This document shows positions 1 through 10,400 of a stretch of DNA of 64,000 bases, piece after piece. Every line of letters begins with the position of its first letter. The stretch's first letter is position 1. A program made the translations under genes and the position numbers. Source of the stretch: an uncultured Thermoanaerobaculia bacterium (GTDB lineage Bacteria > Acidobacteriota > Thermoanaerobaculia > Multivoradales > Multivoraceae). Below the pieces are notes generated by a model. That model was not told the DNA's origin. It made no database searches and saw nothing but the letters and a program-made list of their open reading frames with translations. Location of the stretch: contig CATOTG010000002.1 in NCBI GenBank assembly GCA_951813015.1, positions 466,101-530,100 on the forward strand. Direction: 5' to 3'.

Positions 1-3000
1 TTCGGTTGGTGGGTCGGCGAACCGGCGATCTGGAGTTCCGTGTGGGCCTACCTGCTGATCGAGGCGCTGCCGGCCCTCGCCGTCTACGTCGCCTTCGTGC
101 ACGTCGTCGCCCTGGTCGGCAACAACCGCCTGATCGCCGCCGTGGCTGGCCTCGGCCTGGCCGTCGGGAGCACGTTCCTGAGCTTCCGGCTACCCCTCTA
201 CATCCTCCCCTCGCTGGCCCTCAACGGCGGCTACGTCAGCAGCATCTCGGAGGTCGCACCCCAGATCTGGACCGTCCCCAATCTGTTGAACCGGGGCAGT
301 TTCGCCCTGCTGGCAGCGGGCCTGCTGGCGGTCGCCGTCGCCGTGCATCCCCGTCTCGACAACACGAACCGCAAGCGGTGGGGGATCGGCGGCGGCGCCG
401 GGCTGGCGGCCGGCGCCGCTCTCATCTTCGCGACGATCACCTGGAACGTGAACCAGCTCGCCGGGCGTGACGCCTGGCGCGCCGCGCACGAGGAGCGTCA
501 GGCCGACCCCGTGGTCGACCTCCAGACAATCCGCGGCTCGGTCGACATCGAACGAGGCGGACGTCTGGCCCTCGACCTGGAAGTCCAGTTCCTGTCAGCG
601 GCGGACGCCACGGCCACGTTCAGCCTGAATCCGGGCCTGGAAGTGGACGGCATCTGGAACGCCGGCGGCGCGGCGCTGACCTTCGCACACGACAACGGCC
701 TGCTCGACATCGACCTCGGGGCCACGCCGCCGGCAGGCCAGGTCACCGGGGTTCGGGTACGCGCCAGCGGGCGCCCCGACCTCCGCTTCGCCTACCTGGA
801 CGCCGTAATCGACTTCAACACGATCGATTGGCAGGACGCCCAGATCTTCATTCTGGGCAACCTGAACGGCTTCGTCGAGCGCAACTACGTAGCCCTCCCG
901 GCCTCCCTCGCGTGGCTTCCACGCCCCGGAGCATCCGTCGGAACGGGCGACCCCCGGCAACGTCCCCGGGACTTCTTCGAACTCGACCTCACCGTGCGAA
1001 CTCCCTCAGCCTGGACGGTCGCGGGGCCCGGCAAAGCCGAATCAACCGGCGACGGGGAGCGCTTCGCTCCCGCGGCCTCGGTCCCGGAGGTCATGCTGGT
1101 CGCCGGCAGGTTCGACCGCCGGACGACGGTGGTCGAGGGCACGGAGGTCGAGCTCCTGTTCCACCCCGCCCATCTGAAGAACCTCGACTACTTCGGCGAC
1201 GCCAGAGAGGAGATCGAAGCGGTCGCCGCCGAGCGCTTCGCCGCCGCCCGGGAACTGGGTCTGCCCTACCCCTACCGCCAGTTCACTCTGGTCGAGGTTC
1301 CCTGGACACTGCGTTCGTACGGCGCCGGATGGCGCATGGACACCGAGCGGGCGCCGCCCGGCATGTTGCTGATCAGCGAGAGCGGTCTTCCGACCTCACG
1401 GTTCGAGTTCCGGTTCCGCAACCCGGAACGGTACGAGGACCAGGAGGGCGGTCTCGCACGAGCGAAAGCGCAAGGCCTGCGGGACTTCTTCCGCGCCGAC
1501 TTTTCCGGCGGCAACGCGGAGGCCGGCGGCGCTCGCAATCTGTTCCTCTACAGGACCGGCGCGCGCGGCCCCGAGGCGCTGGCGCTCGAGGCCCTGTGCC
1601 ACAACCTCGTCAACCGGCTCGTCAACGGCGGCGAATCCTACTTCTCGGCCCACCTGTTCGACCGCGAGTTCAGCTGGACGCTCATGAACGCGCTGCAGGG
1701 AGGGCTTTCCGGCCAGTTCGCGAGCGGCAGCGGCTCGATGTCAAGCGGCATCGTCAACGGCATCACGGACCGGCCCGGCGTCTGGGATGCCGTGCTCGGG
1801 AGTTCCCTCACCGAAATCGATGGGGGGGAAGATCCGAAGCGCGCCGTGAACGCGCTCTATCTGAAGACGTCCGCCCTCGCCGACGCGATTCTCGACGGCG
1901 CCGGTCGCGAACGGGCCGCCGCGATGCTGGCCATCCTGCTCCGCGAGCACCTGGGCGCCACTTTTTCCGCGGCCGACCTCTACCGAGCCGCCGACGAGGC
2001 GGGCGTCGACCTGCCGGGACTCGTCGGCGGTTTTCTCCACCAGACCGATCTGCCGGGCTTCCTCGTGTCCCCGGCCGAAATCGAACGGTTGCCGGACGAC
2101 GACCAGGGCGTGCCCCAGTACCAGACGCGCCTGTTCGTCCGCAACGGCGAGGAGGCGCCCGGCCTGTTCCGTCTGCGCTACGCTGTGCGGACCCCGGGCG
2201 GCTCTCGCTGGGACTCGAGCGAACCCGTGCTGATCCCCGGCCATACGAGCGTCGAGTTCGGTCTCGTCACCTCCCGGCCGCCCGGGACGATGCTCGCGTC
2301 TCCCTATCTGTCGCTGAACCGGCGCGAGTTCCCCGTCGAGCTGCCACGGCTCGACGACGAGACGATCACGGACAGCGAACCGCTGCGCGGCGTTCGGCCC
2401 GCCGACTGGTTGCCCGCCTTCCTGGACAATGGCGCGAACACGATCGTCGTCGACGATCTGGATCCCGGTTTCTCCGTGGCCGCGGACGAGGCGGAGAGCG
2501 GCGGCATCAGACTCCAGGGTGGCCTGGCCGGCATCTTCGCACCCACCATCGAAACGGACCAGGGCTTGCCCGTCTTCCAGATCTTCACAGGAGCACCGTC
2601 CGCGTGGTCGCGCTACGAACAGTCGTCGAGCTGGGGCCGCTACCGCCGGACCACCGCGGTCGTCTCAAAGGGCGACGGAAGCCGCCGCGCCACCTACAGG
2701 GCCGAACTGCCGGAAACCGGCCGCTGGCGGGTCGAGCTGCATGTGCCCTCGCTGTCGCCGGTGCCCGGAGGAGGCCAGGTCCGCCGCGAGGTGCGGGTTG
2801 GCGGCGGGGACGGCGGTCCATCCAGCGACAACGCCCGCGCCGCCCGGGTCCAGGTCTCGTTCGGTCTGAACCTGGGCAGCTATGATCTGGAGCTGCGAAA
2901 CGCCGGCAGCTCCCATCCGATCGACTTCGACGCGCAGGGCGCCGGCATCGGCTGGGCGGTTCTCGGCGACTTCGATCTTTCTTCGGGAACGGTGGAACTC

Positions 3001-3111
3001 GAACTGAGCGACGACACGACCGGCCGCGTCGTGGCCGCCGACGCGGTGCGGTTCGTCCGCCTCGACAACGGCGCCGGCGCCGACCCGACCGGCGGAGGGG
3101 GTGCGCCGTGA
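1..3111 (+). CDS. ABC permease with degenerate M1-peptidase-like periplasmic domain (5' partial)
   Basis: The reading frame is open from base 1, before the first usable start codon at 40, so the N-terminus lies outside the window. The first ~110 visible residues hold four hydrophobic segments, the membrane end of an ABC-2-type permease. The rest is a large exported region resembling the gluzincin part of ABC permease/M1 aminopeptidase fusions. Where active M1 enzymes carry HExxH, this protein reads CHNLVNRLV (about residues 520-528 counted from base 40), and I see no downstream zinc-binding Glu, so the domain looks catalytically dead. The stop overlaps the start of the next gene by 4 bases (GTGA), which implies translational coupling with the RND/ABC genes. 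The ABC-permease/M1-like assignment rests on overall architecture and is moderately sure. Confidence 0.75.
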   Translation, partial: FGWWVGEPAIWSSVWAYLLIEALPALAVYVAFVHVVALVGNNRLIAAVAGLGLAVGSTFLSFRLPLYILPSLALNGGYVSSISEVAPQIWTVPNLLNRGSFALLAAGLLAVAVAVHPRLDNTNRKRWGIGGGAGLAAGAALIFATITWNVNQLAGRDAWRAAHEERQADPVVDLQTIRGSVDIERGGRLALDLEVQFLSAADATATFSLNPGLEVDGIWNAGGAALTFAHDNGLLDIDLGATPPAGQVTGVRVRASGRPDLRFAYLDAVIDFNTIDWQDAQIFILGNLNGFVERNYVALPASLAWLPRPGASVGTGDPRQRPRDFFELDLTVRTPSAWTVAGPGKAESTGDGERFAPAASVPEVMLVAGRFDRRTTVVEGTEVELLFHPAHLKNLDYFGDAREEIEAVAAERFAAARELGLPYPYRQFTLVEVPWTLRSYGAGWRMDTERAPPGMLLISESGLPTSRFEFRFRNPERYEDQEGGLARAKAQGLRDFFRADFSGGNAEAGGARNLFLYRTGARGPEALALEALCHNLVNRLVNGGESYFSAHLFDREFSWTLMNALQGGLSGQFASGSGSMSSGIVNGITDRPGVWDAVLGSSLTEIDGGEDPKRAVNALYLKTSALADAILDGAGRERAAAMLAILLREHLGATFSAADLYRAADEAGVDLPGLVGGFLHQTDLPGFLVSPAEIERLPDDDQGVPQYQTRLFVRNGEEAPGLFRLRYAVRTPGGSRWDSSEPVLIPGHTSVEFGLVTSRPPGTMLASPYLSLNRREFPVELPRLDDETITDSEPLRGVRPADWLPAFLDNGANTIVVDDLDPGFSVAADEAESGGIRLQGGLAGIFAPTIETDQGLPVFQIFTGAPSAWSRYEQSSSWGRYRRTTAVVSKGDGSRRATYRAELPETGRWRVELHVPSLSPVPGGGQVRREVRVGGGDGGPSSDNARAARVQVSFGLNLGSYDLELRNAGSSHPIDFDAQGAGIGWAVLGDFDLSSGTVELELSDDTTGRVVAADAVRFVRLDNGAGADPTGGGGAP

Positions 3112-4253
3112 GCGCCCGCCGAGCCCCTTCTTCGGCCGCGCCGGGACTCCGACTTCCCGGACTCCGACTTCCCGGACTGCGGCTTCCGGGGCTGCGACTG
3201 CTCGTCGCGGCCGCGGCCTGCGCTTCGATCGTCGGCTGCCAGGCCGCGGCCACGACGGACACGGTCGACTTCCTGGTTCCGGTGAGCGCCACCGAGGTCG
3301 CGACCGGCAACGTCGAAGACCTGATCGTCGCCACCGGCACGTTGCGGGCCGCGGAGAGCATCGCGCTGCAGGTCGAGACGCCCGGCCGGCTGCAGATCGG
3401 CCGGAACGAGGACGGGCGCCGGCTGGCCGAGGGCGACCGCGTCGTGCCCGATCAGATGATCGCCGAAGTCACCGGTGAAGACGCGCGACTCGCCGCTCGG
3501 GTCGGGGCCACGCACCAGGCGTACCAGGGCGCCCTTGCCGAGCGCGATGCCCGCGCGAAGCTGTTCGAGCAGGAACTGATCGCCGCCGAGGAGTTGCGCC
3601 GGGCGGAGACCGCGCTTGAAGACGCGAAGGCGACCTGGGAGCAGAGCCTGCTGACGGAGGACCGCGCCAGAATGCTCACTCCAATCGGCGGCGTGTTGAT
3701 GGAGCTCGCCCGCGACGCGAGCGGCATGCCGATCGCCGATGGGCAGCTCGTATCGCAGGGCTTCCAGGTCGCGCGGATCGCTCCCGTCGACTCCCTGGTC
3801 GCCGACATCGACCTCGTGGGCCCGGAACTGGCACGGGTACACCCCGGCCAGAAAGGGCGGCTCCGCCACTTCGCCTGGGAGAACGTCACCTTCGAAGGCG
3901 CCGTCGTCCGCCTCTCCCCCGAAGTCGACCCGACGACCCACACGTTCCGCGCCGAGGTCGCGATCAACAACCCCGGAGGCCTGCTCCGTCCCGGCATGTT
4001 CGTCGAGGTCACCCTGGTCGTCGAACAGCGCACCGACGTGCCGGTGGTTCCCCGCGAGGCGGTCACCGAGCGCGGCGGCCGGCGGGTCGTGTTCGTGCTC
4101 GACGGCCAGCGCGCCGTGCGACGCGAAGTCGTCCTCGGTCTCGGCGACGACGAGATCGCCGAGGTCCGCCAGGGGCTTGAGGTCGGCGAGCGGATCGTCG
4201 TCCGCGGACTTGAAACCCTGACCGACGGCACCCGCGTCCGCGTCTCCGGCTAG
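3108..4253 (+). CDS. RND efflux periplasmic adaptor (membrane fusion lipoprotein)
   Basis: Adaptor subunit that would bridge an inner-membrane RND pump to an outer-membrane channel. The N-terminus carries an unusual fourfold LRLPG-type repeat (residues ~13-31), then a hydrophobic stretch ending in SIVGC, a lipobox with lipid-accepting Cys44. A biotinyl-lipoyl-like half (VATGTLRAAESIALQVETPG), a short helical hairpin rich in Ala/Glu (~125-185), a barrel region with TTHTFRAEVAINNPGG and a C-terminal domain (RPGMFVEVTL, VPREAV) follow the MFP order. Length (381 aa) is normal. It starts with GTG, overlapping the upstream permease, and ends 25 bases before the RND permease ATG, so it is the adaptor of this operon. 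No outer-membrane channel gene is visible nearby. Confidence 0.93.
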   Translation: MSARRAPSSAAPGLRLPGLRLPGLRLPGLRLLVAAAACASIVGCQAAATTDTVDFLVPVSATEVATGNVEDLIVATGTLRAAESIALQVETPGRLQIGRNEDGRRLAEGDRVVPDQMIAEVTGEDARLAARVGATHQAYQGALAERDARAKLFEQELIAAEELRRAETALEDAKATWEQSLLTEDRARMLTPIGGVLMELARDASGMPIADGQLVSQGFQVARIAPVDSLVADIDLVGPELARVHPGQKGRLRHFAWENVTFEGAVVRLSPEVDPTTHTFRAEVAINNPGGLLRPGMFVEVTLVVEQRTDVPVVPREAVTERGGRRVVFVLDGQRAVRREVVLGLGDDEIAEVRQGLEVGERIVVRGLETLTDGTRVRVSG

Positions 4254-4281
4254 CCGCCCGTTGCGAGGTCGGGCAACCGTG

Positions 4282-7200
4282 ATGACTACCGGTGAAGGCT
4301 CCGGCCCGGCCCGCCTCGCCGCCCGGCGTCCCGTAGCCGTCACGGTCACCGCCCTGGCGTTCGCCCTCGTCGGCTGGATGTCCTGGCGCGAACTGCCGAT
4401 CGACCTCCTGCCCGACCTGCGCTCGCCGACGATCGTCGTCGCCGTGCGTTCCGGCGACCGGCCGCCGACCGAGATGGAGCGGCTCTACGGCGAGCAGGTC
4501 GAACAGCGTCTGTTCACCGTGCGCGGCATCCGCGAGGTCCAGCAGGTCGCCCGCACGGGCCGCCTGATCGCCACCGTCCGCTTCGACTGGGAAGCCGACA
4601 TGGACCTGGCCCTGATCGAGGTCCAGAAGGCGATCAACCCGGTCGCGGCCGACCCGGAGGTCGACGAGGTCCTCGTCCGCCAACTGGACCCGCGGCAGTC
4701 GCCGGTCATGACGCTGGGCCTCGCCGCCGAGCCTGACGGTCCCGATCTCGCGGAACTCAGGCGCCTGGCCCGCCGACAGGTCGCGCCCGCCATGGAACAG
4801 CTCGCCGACGTCGCCGAAGTGCGGGTGCTGGGCGGGCGCGAGCTGGAGGTCCGCGTGCGGGTCGACCGCTACCGCATGCAGGCGTTCGGCGTCACCCTGA
4901 GCCAACTGGAGCAGCGTCTGGTCGCCGAGAACGTCGACATCGACGCCGGCACCCTGGAGGACCGGGGCCAGGTCTTCCTGGTCCGCGGCATCTCGCGCTT
5001 CCGCAACCCCCGTGACGTCGAGCGCGTCGTCATCCGGTACCGAACGCAGGCGGGCGCCGCGGGCCAGGCGACCCGCCAGCCGATCCGGATATCCGATGTC
5101 GCCGAGGTCGAAGTGGCCGACGCCGAGATCGACCACCTGGTGCGCGTGAACGGCCGGGAGGGCGTCGGTCTGCAGGTGTTCAAGGAGGCCGGCGCGAACA
5201 CGGTCGAGGTCTCGCGCACCGTCAGATCGGCCCTCGAAGGCCTCGAGCTCGACCTGCCCCGGGTCGATGTCTCCATGGTGAACGACGACGCCGCCCTGAT
5301 CGAGGACGCGATGGCCGACCTGCAGAACGCCGCGCTGGTCGGCATCGCGCTGGCGGTCGTCGTGCTGGCCCTGTTCCTGCGCTCCTTCGGGCCAACCGTG
5401 GTGGTCGCCTCCGCGGTGCCGGTTTCCCTCTTCGTCGCCCTGTTCGCGATGCGCCTCTGGGACCACTCCCTCAACATCATCACCCTGGCCGGGCTGGCCC
5501 TCGGCGCCGGCATGCTGGTCGACAACGCGATCGTCGTCGTCGAGAGCATCCACCGACGCCACCGGTCCGGCGTGCCGCCGGCCGAGAGCGCCGCCCGCGG
5601 GACCGGCGAGGTCGCCGGCGCCATCGCCGCCTCGACGCTGACCACCTGCGTCGTCTTCCTGCCCGTCCTCTTCGTGCAGGGGCTCGCCGCGCGCCTGATC
5701 GAGGGCATCGCCTTCACCGTCACCGCATCGCTGGCCGCGTCGCTCGCCGTCGCGCTGATGCTGATTCCCGCCCTGTCGCGCTGGTTCCTGCCACGCGCCA
5801 AACCCGCGGCGGACACAGGCGTTGCGGCAGGCGAGGTCGGCAACGGCCCGTCAACGGCGCCGGACGACGGCGAAGCGCGTCCCCTCGGCTGGGCCTTCGG
5901 AGCGCTGGAGCGGCTGGTGCTGTTCCTCCTCCGTCTGCGCTGGGTCGTCGTCGGCGCGGCCGTACTCGCCGCCGCGGCCGCGGTGAACGTCCTGCTCGGT
6001 CTGGGCAGCGAGCTGCTGCCGCCGGCCGACCCGCGGCAGTTCTCGGTACGCATGGTCGGACCGCCGGGCCAGCGCGTTGAAGCGACGGCGGCCGCCGTAT
6101 CCACACTCGAAGAGGCTGTGCGCCAGGCCGCCGGCGAGCACCTGGAGGCGATCCAGGCCGAAGTCGGCCGGCTGCCCGAGGACGACCGGCTGGTGACGAC
6201 CGAGCTGACCGAGGAGAACACGGCCCGACTCCTCGTGCGGATGTCGGCCGAGGGTCCTGTCGGAAGCCAGATCGTCGGCGCCCTGTCGCCCAGCTTCACC
6301 GATCTGCCGGGCACGGAGATCGAATGGGAGGTCGGCGCCTCCGCGCTGGCCGAAGCGCTGGGGTCGTCGGGACCGCCGATCGTGGTCGAGATCGCCGGCC
6401 AGTCGTTGCCCGACCTGCGCGCCGCGGCGACCAGCCTGCGCGACTCCCTCGCCACCCGCGAGGAATTGTGGAACGTCCGTTCGTCCTTCGAGGGCGGCCC
6501 GCCCGAACTGCGGATCGAACTCGACCGGGCGATGGCCGACGGTCTGGGCGTCGATCTGGAGACGATCGCCCGCGTGCTCCAGTCGGCGCTCGACGGGCGC
6601 AAGGTCACGCTGCTCTCGGTCGGCGACGAGGAGCGCCACGTCGTCCTCTCGCTGCCCCGGCCCCGGCCCGAGGAACTCGCCGGGCTGCGCTTCACGAGCA
6701 GCGCCGGGGCCGACCTCGTCCTCGGCCAGGTCGCCCGTTTCGTGCCCACCGAAGGGGCGCGGGAGGTCTTCCGTCGCGACCAGCGCCGCGTTGCGCAGGT
6801 CACCGCGCGGATCACCGAAGGCGCCGACTACCCCAGCGCGATTGCCGCCGCGAACGACGCGATCTCCTCCACCGAACTGCCCCCCGGGCTGATCGTCCGG
6901 CTCGCCGGGGAGGAAGAAGAGCGGGAGCGGGCCACCGGGGAACTGCGCCTTGCCGGCCTGCTGGCCATCGTCCTCGTGCTGATGGTCCTGGCCGGGACGT
7001 TCGAGTCCCTGCTGCAACCGCTCACCGTGCTGTTCGCCATCCCGCTGGCCCTGATCGGCGTCGCCTGCACGCTGGGACCGCTCGGGCGGCCGGTCGGAGT
7101 CATGGCCCTGCTCGGCCTGATCGTGCTCGCCGGCGTCGCGGTCAACGACGCCGTCCTGCTGATAGCCGCCGCGCGCCGGCTGATGGCCGCCGGCGTCGAG

Positions 7201-7449
7201 CGGCGCGCGGCCCTGGCCCGCGCCGCCGCAATCCGGCTGCGGCCGATCCTCATGACGACGCTCACCACGGTGCTGGTTCTCGTGCCGCTCGCCGCCGGCG
7301 CCGGCGAGGCGGCCGAACTGCGAAGCCCGATGGCCTACACGATCATCGGCGGCATCGTGACCTCGACGCTCGGTTCGCTGCTCGTGCTGCCCTGCCTGTA
7401 CCTCATCCTGGCCGGCCGCGGGGCGCGACGCACGAAAGCCGAAGCCTGA
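4282..7449 (+). CDS. RND efflux permease subunit
   Basis: Proton-driven inner-membrane pump of the AcrB/HAE1 type, about 1055 residues, full length. An N-terminal TM helix (AVTVTALAFALVGWMSW) is followed by a first periplasmic porter region. The TM2-TM6 bundle carries GMLVDNAIVVVESIHRRH, where the relay Asp of RND pumps sits. A second porter half and the C-terminal TM bundle (GLIVLAGVAVNDAVLLIAAARR, RLRPILMTTLTTVLVLVPLA) complete the family pattern. I chose ATG 4282; an upstream TTG at 4261 and GTG at 4279 are in frame. It follows the adaptor gene and precedes a second RND gene by 13 bases. Two consecutive RND permeases suggest a heteromeric trimer of the MdtBC kind. Confidence 0.93.
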   Translation: MTTGEGSGPARLAARRPVAVTVTALAFALVGWMSWRELPIDLLPDLRSPTIVVAVRSGDRPPTEMERLYGEQVEQRLFTVRGIREVQQVARTGRLIATVRFDWEADMDLALIEVQKAINPVAADPEVDEVLVRQLDPRQSPVMTLGLAAEPDGPDLAELRRLARRQVAPAMEQLADVAEVRVLGGRELEVRVRVDRYRMQAFGVTLSQLEQRLVAENVDIDAGTLEDRGQVFLVRGISRFRNPRDVERVVIRYRTQAGAAGQATRQPIRISDVAEVEVADAEIDHLVRVNGREGVGLQVFKEAGANTVEVSRTVRSALEGLELDLPRVDVSMVNDDAALIEDAMADLQNAALVGIALAVVVLALFLRSFGPTVVVASAVPVSLFVALFAMRLWDHSLNIITLAGLALGAGMLVDNAIVVVESIHRRHRSGVPPAESAARGTGEVAGAIAASTLTTCVVFLPVLFVQGLAARLIEGIAFTVTASLAASLAVALMLIPALSRWFLPRAKPAADTGVAAGEVGNGPSTAPDDGEARPLGWAFGALERLVLFLLRLRWVVVGAAVLAAAAAVNVLLGLGSELLPPADPRQFSVRMVGPPGQRVEATAAAVSTLEEAVRQAAGEHLEAIQAEVGRLPEDDRLVTTELTEENTARLLVRMSAEGPVGSQIVGALSPSFTDLPGTEIEWEVGASALAEALGSSGPPIVVEIAGQSLPDLRAAATSLRDSLATREELWNVRSSFEGGPPELRIELDRAMADGLGVDLETIARVLQSALDGRKVTLLSVGDEERHVVLSLPRPRPEELAGLRFTSSAGADLVLGQVARFVPTEGAREVFRRDQRRVAQVTARITEGADYPSAIAAANDAISSTELPPGLIVRLAGEEEERERATGELRLAGLLAIVLVLMVLAGTFESLLQPLTVLFAIPLALIGVACTLGPLGRPVGVMALLGLIVLAGVAVNDAVLLIAAARRLMAAGVERRAALARAAAIRLRPILMTTLTTVLVLVPLAAGAGEAAELRSPMAYTIIGGIVTSTLGSLLVLPCLYLILAGRGARRTKAEA

Positions 7450-7462
7450 GCGGGAACACGCC

Positions 7463-10400
7463 GTGAAAGCAGGTCTCGACACGCTCGCCATCCGCCGTCC
7501 GGTCGCGGTGACGATGTTCTTTGTCGGCCTAGTCATGCTGGGGGGCTTCGCTTGGCAGAGGCTGCCGGTGGAGCTCTTCCCCGCGCTGACGGGCGATTCG
7601 CTCTACGTCAACTTCTTCCGTCCGGGCAGCGAACCGGAGACAGTCGAACGCGAGATCCTGATGCCGCTCGAAGCCAGGGTGCGGACCCTGCCCCGGGTGG
7701 CCGAAACCTGGGGCGAGGTAACCGGCGCCAGCGGCAGCTTCACCGTCCGCTTCGAGCGCGGCGTCGATCTCAAGGTGCGCGAACTCGAGATGCGCCGCAT
7801 CGCCGCCGACCTTGCCCGGACCCAGCCGCGGGACGCCTTCCTGGACGTTCAGGCAGACGACACGGGCGTGTTCTCGAGCTTCGCCATGATCCTGCAGGCG
7901 ACCGGTTCGGACGATGAGGACGCTCTGCACGACCTGGTCGAGGAGCTGATCACGCCGCGGCTCGCCGCGGTGCCCGGAGTCAGCCAGGCGACGGTGATGG
8001 GCGGCTCGGCTCGCCAGTTGACCGTGTGGGTCGACCCGAACCGCTGCGCGGCGCTCGGCGTGACGACGGAGCAGGTCACCGCGGCGGTACGCGGCGCCGC
8101 CGGCCGGCTCCGTTACCTCGGCAGCCTGGAGGACGAGACCGGGCGGACGGCGGTGATGCTCGACGGCCGCCCTGTCGGCGCCGTGTCGATGGGCGAGGTT
8201 CGGGTGGTCCCCAACCGCCCGGTGCTGGTCCGGCATGTCGCCGAAGTCGAGATCGGTTCCGGCCGGCGCCAGATGCTGTACCGCGTGAACGGCGAGCCGT
8301 CCGTCGGTCTCCTCGTGTTCCAGGAGGAAGGCGCGAACCTGGTCCGACTCGGCCGCGACCTGCGGCGCCGCATCGAGGAGATCAACGAGGAGTTCACCCC
8401 GCTCGGGATTCGCCTGCTTGTCAGCTTCGACGCCGCCGATCTGGTCGAAACGCAGATCGAGCGGTTGAGGAATCTCGGTCTCTCGGGTTTCGCGATCGCT
8501 CTTTTGGTCCTGTTCCTGTTCCTTCGCCAGTGGCGCGCGGTCGCCGTGGTCGCGGTCGCCGTACCGGTCAGTCTGGCCGTCGCCCTGTCCTTCCTCTACG
8601 TGGCCGGGCTGTCGCTCAACCTCTTCACCCTCTTCGGTCTCGCCGTCGGCGTCGGACTCATCGTGGACAACAGCGTCGTCGTGTTCGAGTCCGTCCAGCG
8701 ACGCCTGGAACGCGGCAGGAGTCCCGACGACGCCGCGGCGGGTGGCCTTCGCCGCACCGGGCGAGCGATTATCGCCGCTTCCGTCACGACCGCGATCGTC
8801 TTCCTGCCCGCCGTCATCGTCGACCTCGAGTCGTCGCTGGTCCAGAACCTGATCGCGCTTCTGGCACTGGCCATCCTGCTGCCCCTGTTCGGCTCCCTGC
8901 TGGTCGCAATCGGCCTGGTGCCCCTGCTGGCGAGGCACCTCGCCGCGCCGGCGGCGATCCGCCGGCTGGCCAAACTGCGTCAACGTCGTGAACGCTTCGG
9001 CGGCAAGGCGCCGCCGGACCCCACCCGGATCCTGTTCGCGGGCGTGCTCGCATCCGCGCTGCGGCGGCCGGCGAGCTGGATCACCGGAGTCGTCGCCGCC
9101 GTTGTCCTGAGCGCGATCGGCGCCCTGTTCCTCATCGCTTCGGGCGGTCCGGGCCAGGCGCCGGTCGCCGACCAGGTCCAGCTCTCCGTCCGCCTGCCGG
9201 AGGGCCGCGGGAGCCTCGAGTCCGCGGTCCGGGCCTTCGAACGTCTCGAGACGATCCAGGAGGTCGACGGCGTCGACCGCGTGGAGAGCGTGATCCGGGA
9301 AGAAGGGGGATCGCTCACCGTCCACCTGGTGGACGAAGACGTGCGGCCCGAGGAGCTGACGGCGGCCTTCGTGCGTCGACTCCTGCGGCCGCCGGCTCGC
9401 CGCGCCGGCGTCGAGCTCCTGAATCCGGGCGAGGGAGAAGGACCGGGAGGTCGCGGCGGCGGCGGCGGTGGAGGCGGAGGCGCCCAGGAACTGCTCGGCG
9501 GCGGCACCTCCCGCGTCGTGCTCTCCGGCAACGACAACGAGCAGTTGACGGACCTCGCCGCCCGGGTCACCGAGCGGCTGCGGGAGATCGAGGGCATCGC
9601 AAGCGCCTATCCGGCGGTGCGCCCGGGGCCCGACGAACTCCACGTGAGCCCGAACCGCCGCGCCTTCGACACTTTCGGCGTGCTGCTGGACGAGGTGCTG
9701 CCGATGCTGAACCTGGCCGGCCGGGAAGGCGCCCGGATCGCAACCGGCTTTCCGCTGGCCAGCGGACGAGAGCTGCCGATCGTCGTGCAACGGCAGGAGG
9801 GCCGGCGCGACGAGGCTCAATTGATGGACGGCAGCAGCTTCAACCGCGACGTGTCGCTCAGCGGCCTGCAGCAGCTGCGCGTCTCGACCGGGGTCGGTGT
9901 GCTGCCGGTCGCTGCCCTGGCGCAGGTGCGGCAGGCGCCGCCCTCGCCGGTCATCACCCACCACAACGGGGTCCGCGAACGGGAGGTCCTCTACACCCTG
10001 TCGCAGGACGTACCGCGCCGGGGTCCGGCGCGCGACGCGTTCGACCGGAACCTGGACGAAGCGATCGCCAGCATCCATCGCCCCCCGGGCACGACGATCG
10101 CGCTGGACCGTTCCGGGGAGAGCACGAACTGGTTCCGGCGCATCGCGGTGCCGGTCGTTCTTCTCGTCTTCCTCGTGCTGGCGGTGACCTTCGAATCGCT
10201 GACCCTGCCGATTCTCGTCCTCATCGCTCTTCCCCTCGCCCTGCTCGGCTCGGTGTGGGCGCTGGTCGTGACCGGCATCGGGTTCCAGGCGATGGCTCTC
10301 CTCGGTGCGCTGGTCCTTCTGGGACTGGCGATCAATCCGGCCGTGCTTCTCGTCGACCGGATGCAGCAGCACACCCTGGGCGCCGGCTGGAGCGCCGGCG

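Noticed and set aside
2880..4349. Minus-strand frame of 489 codons opposite the adaptor gene
   Set aside because: Antisense shadow of the MFP gene; composition and lack of motifs match noise.
4869..6815. Minus-strand frame of 648 codons with Ser/Arg/Thr-rich product
   Set aside because: Opposite the RND permease; low complexity and no family resemblance.
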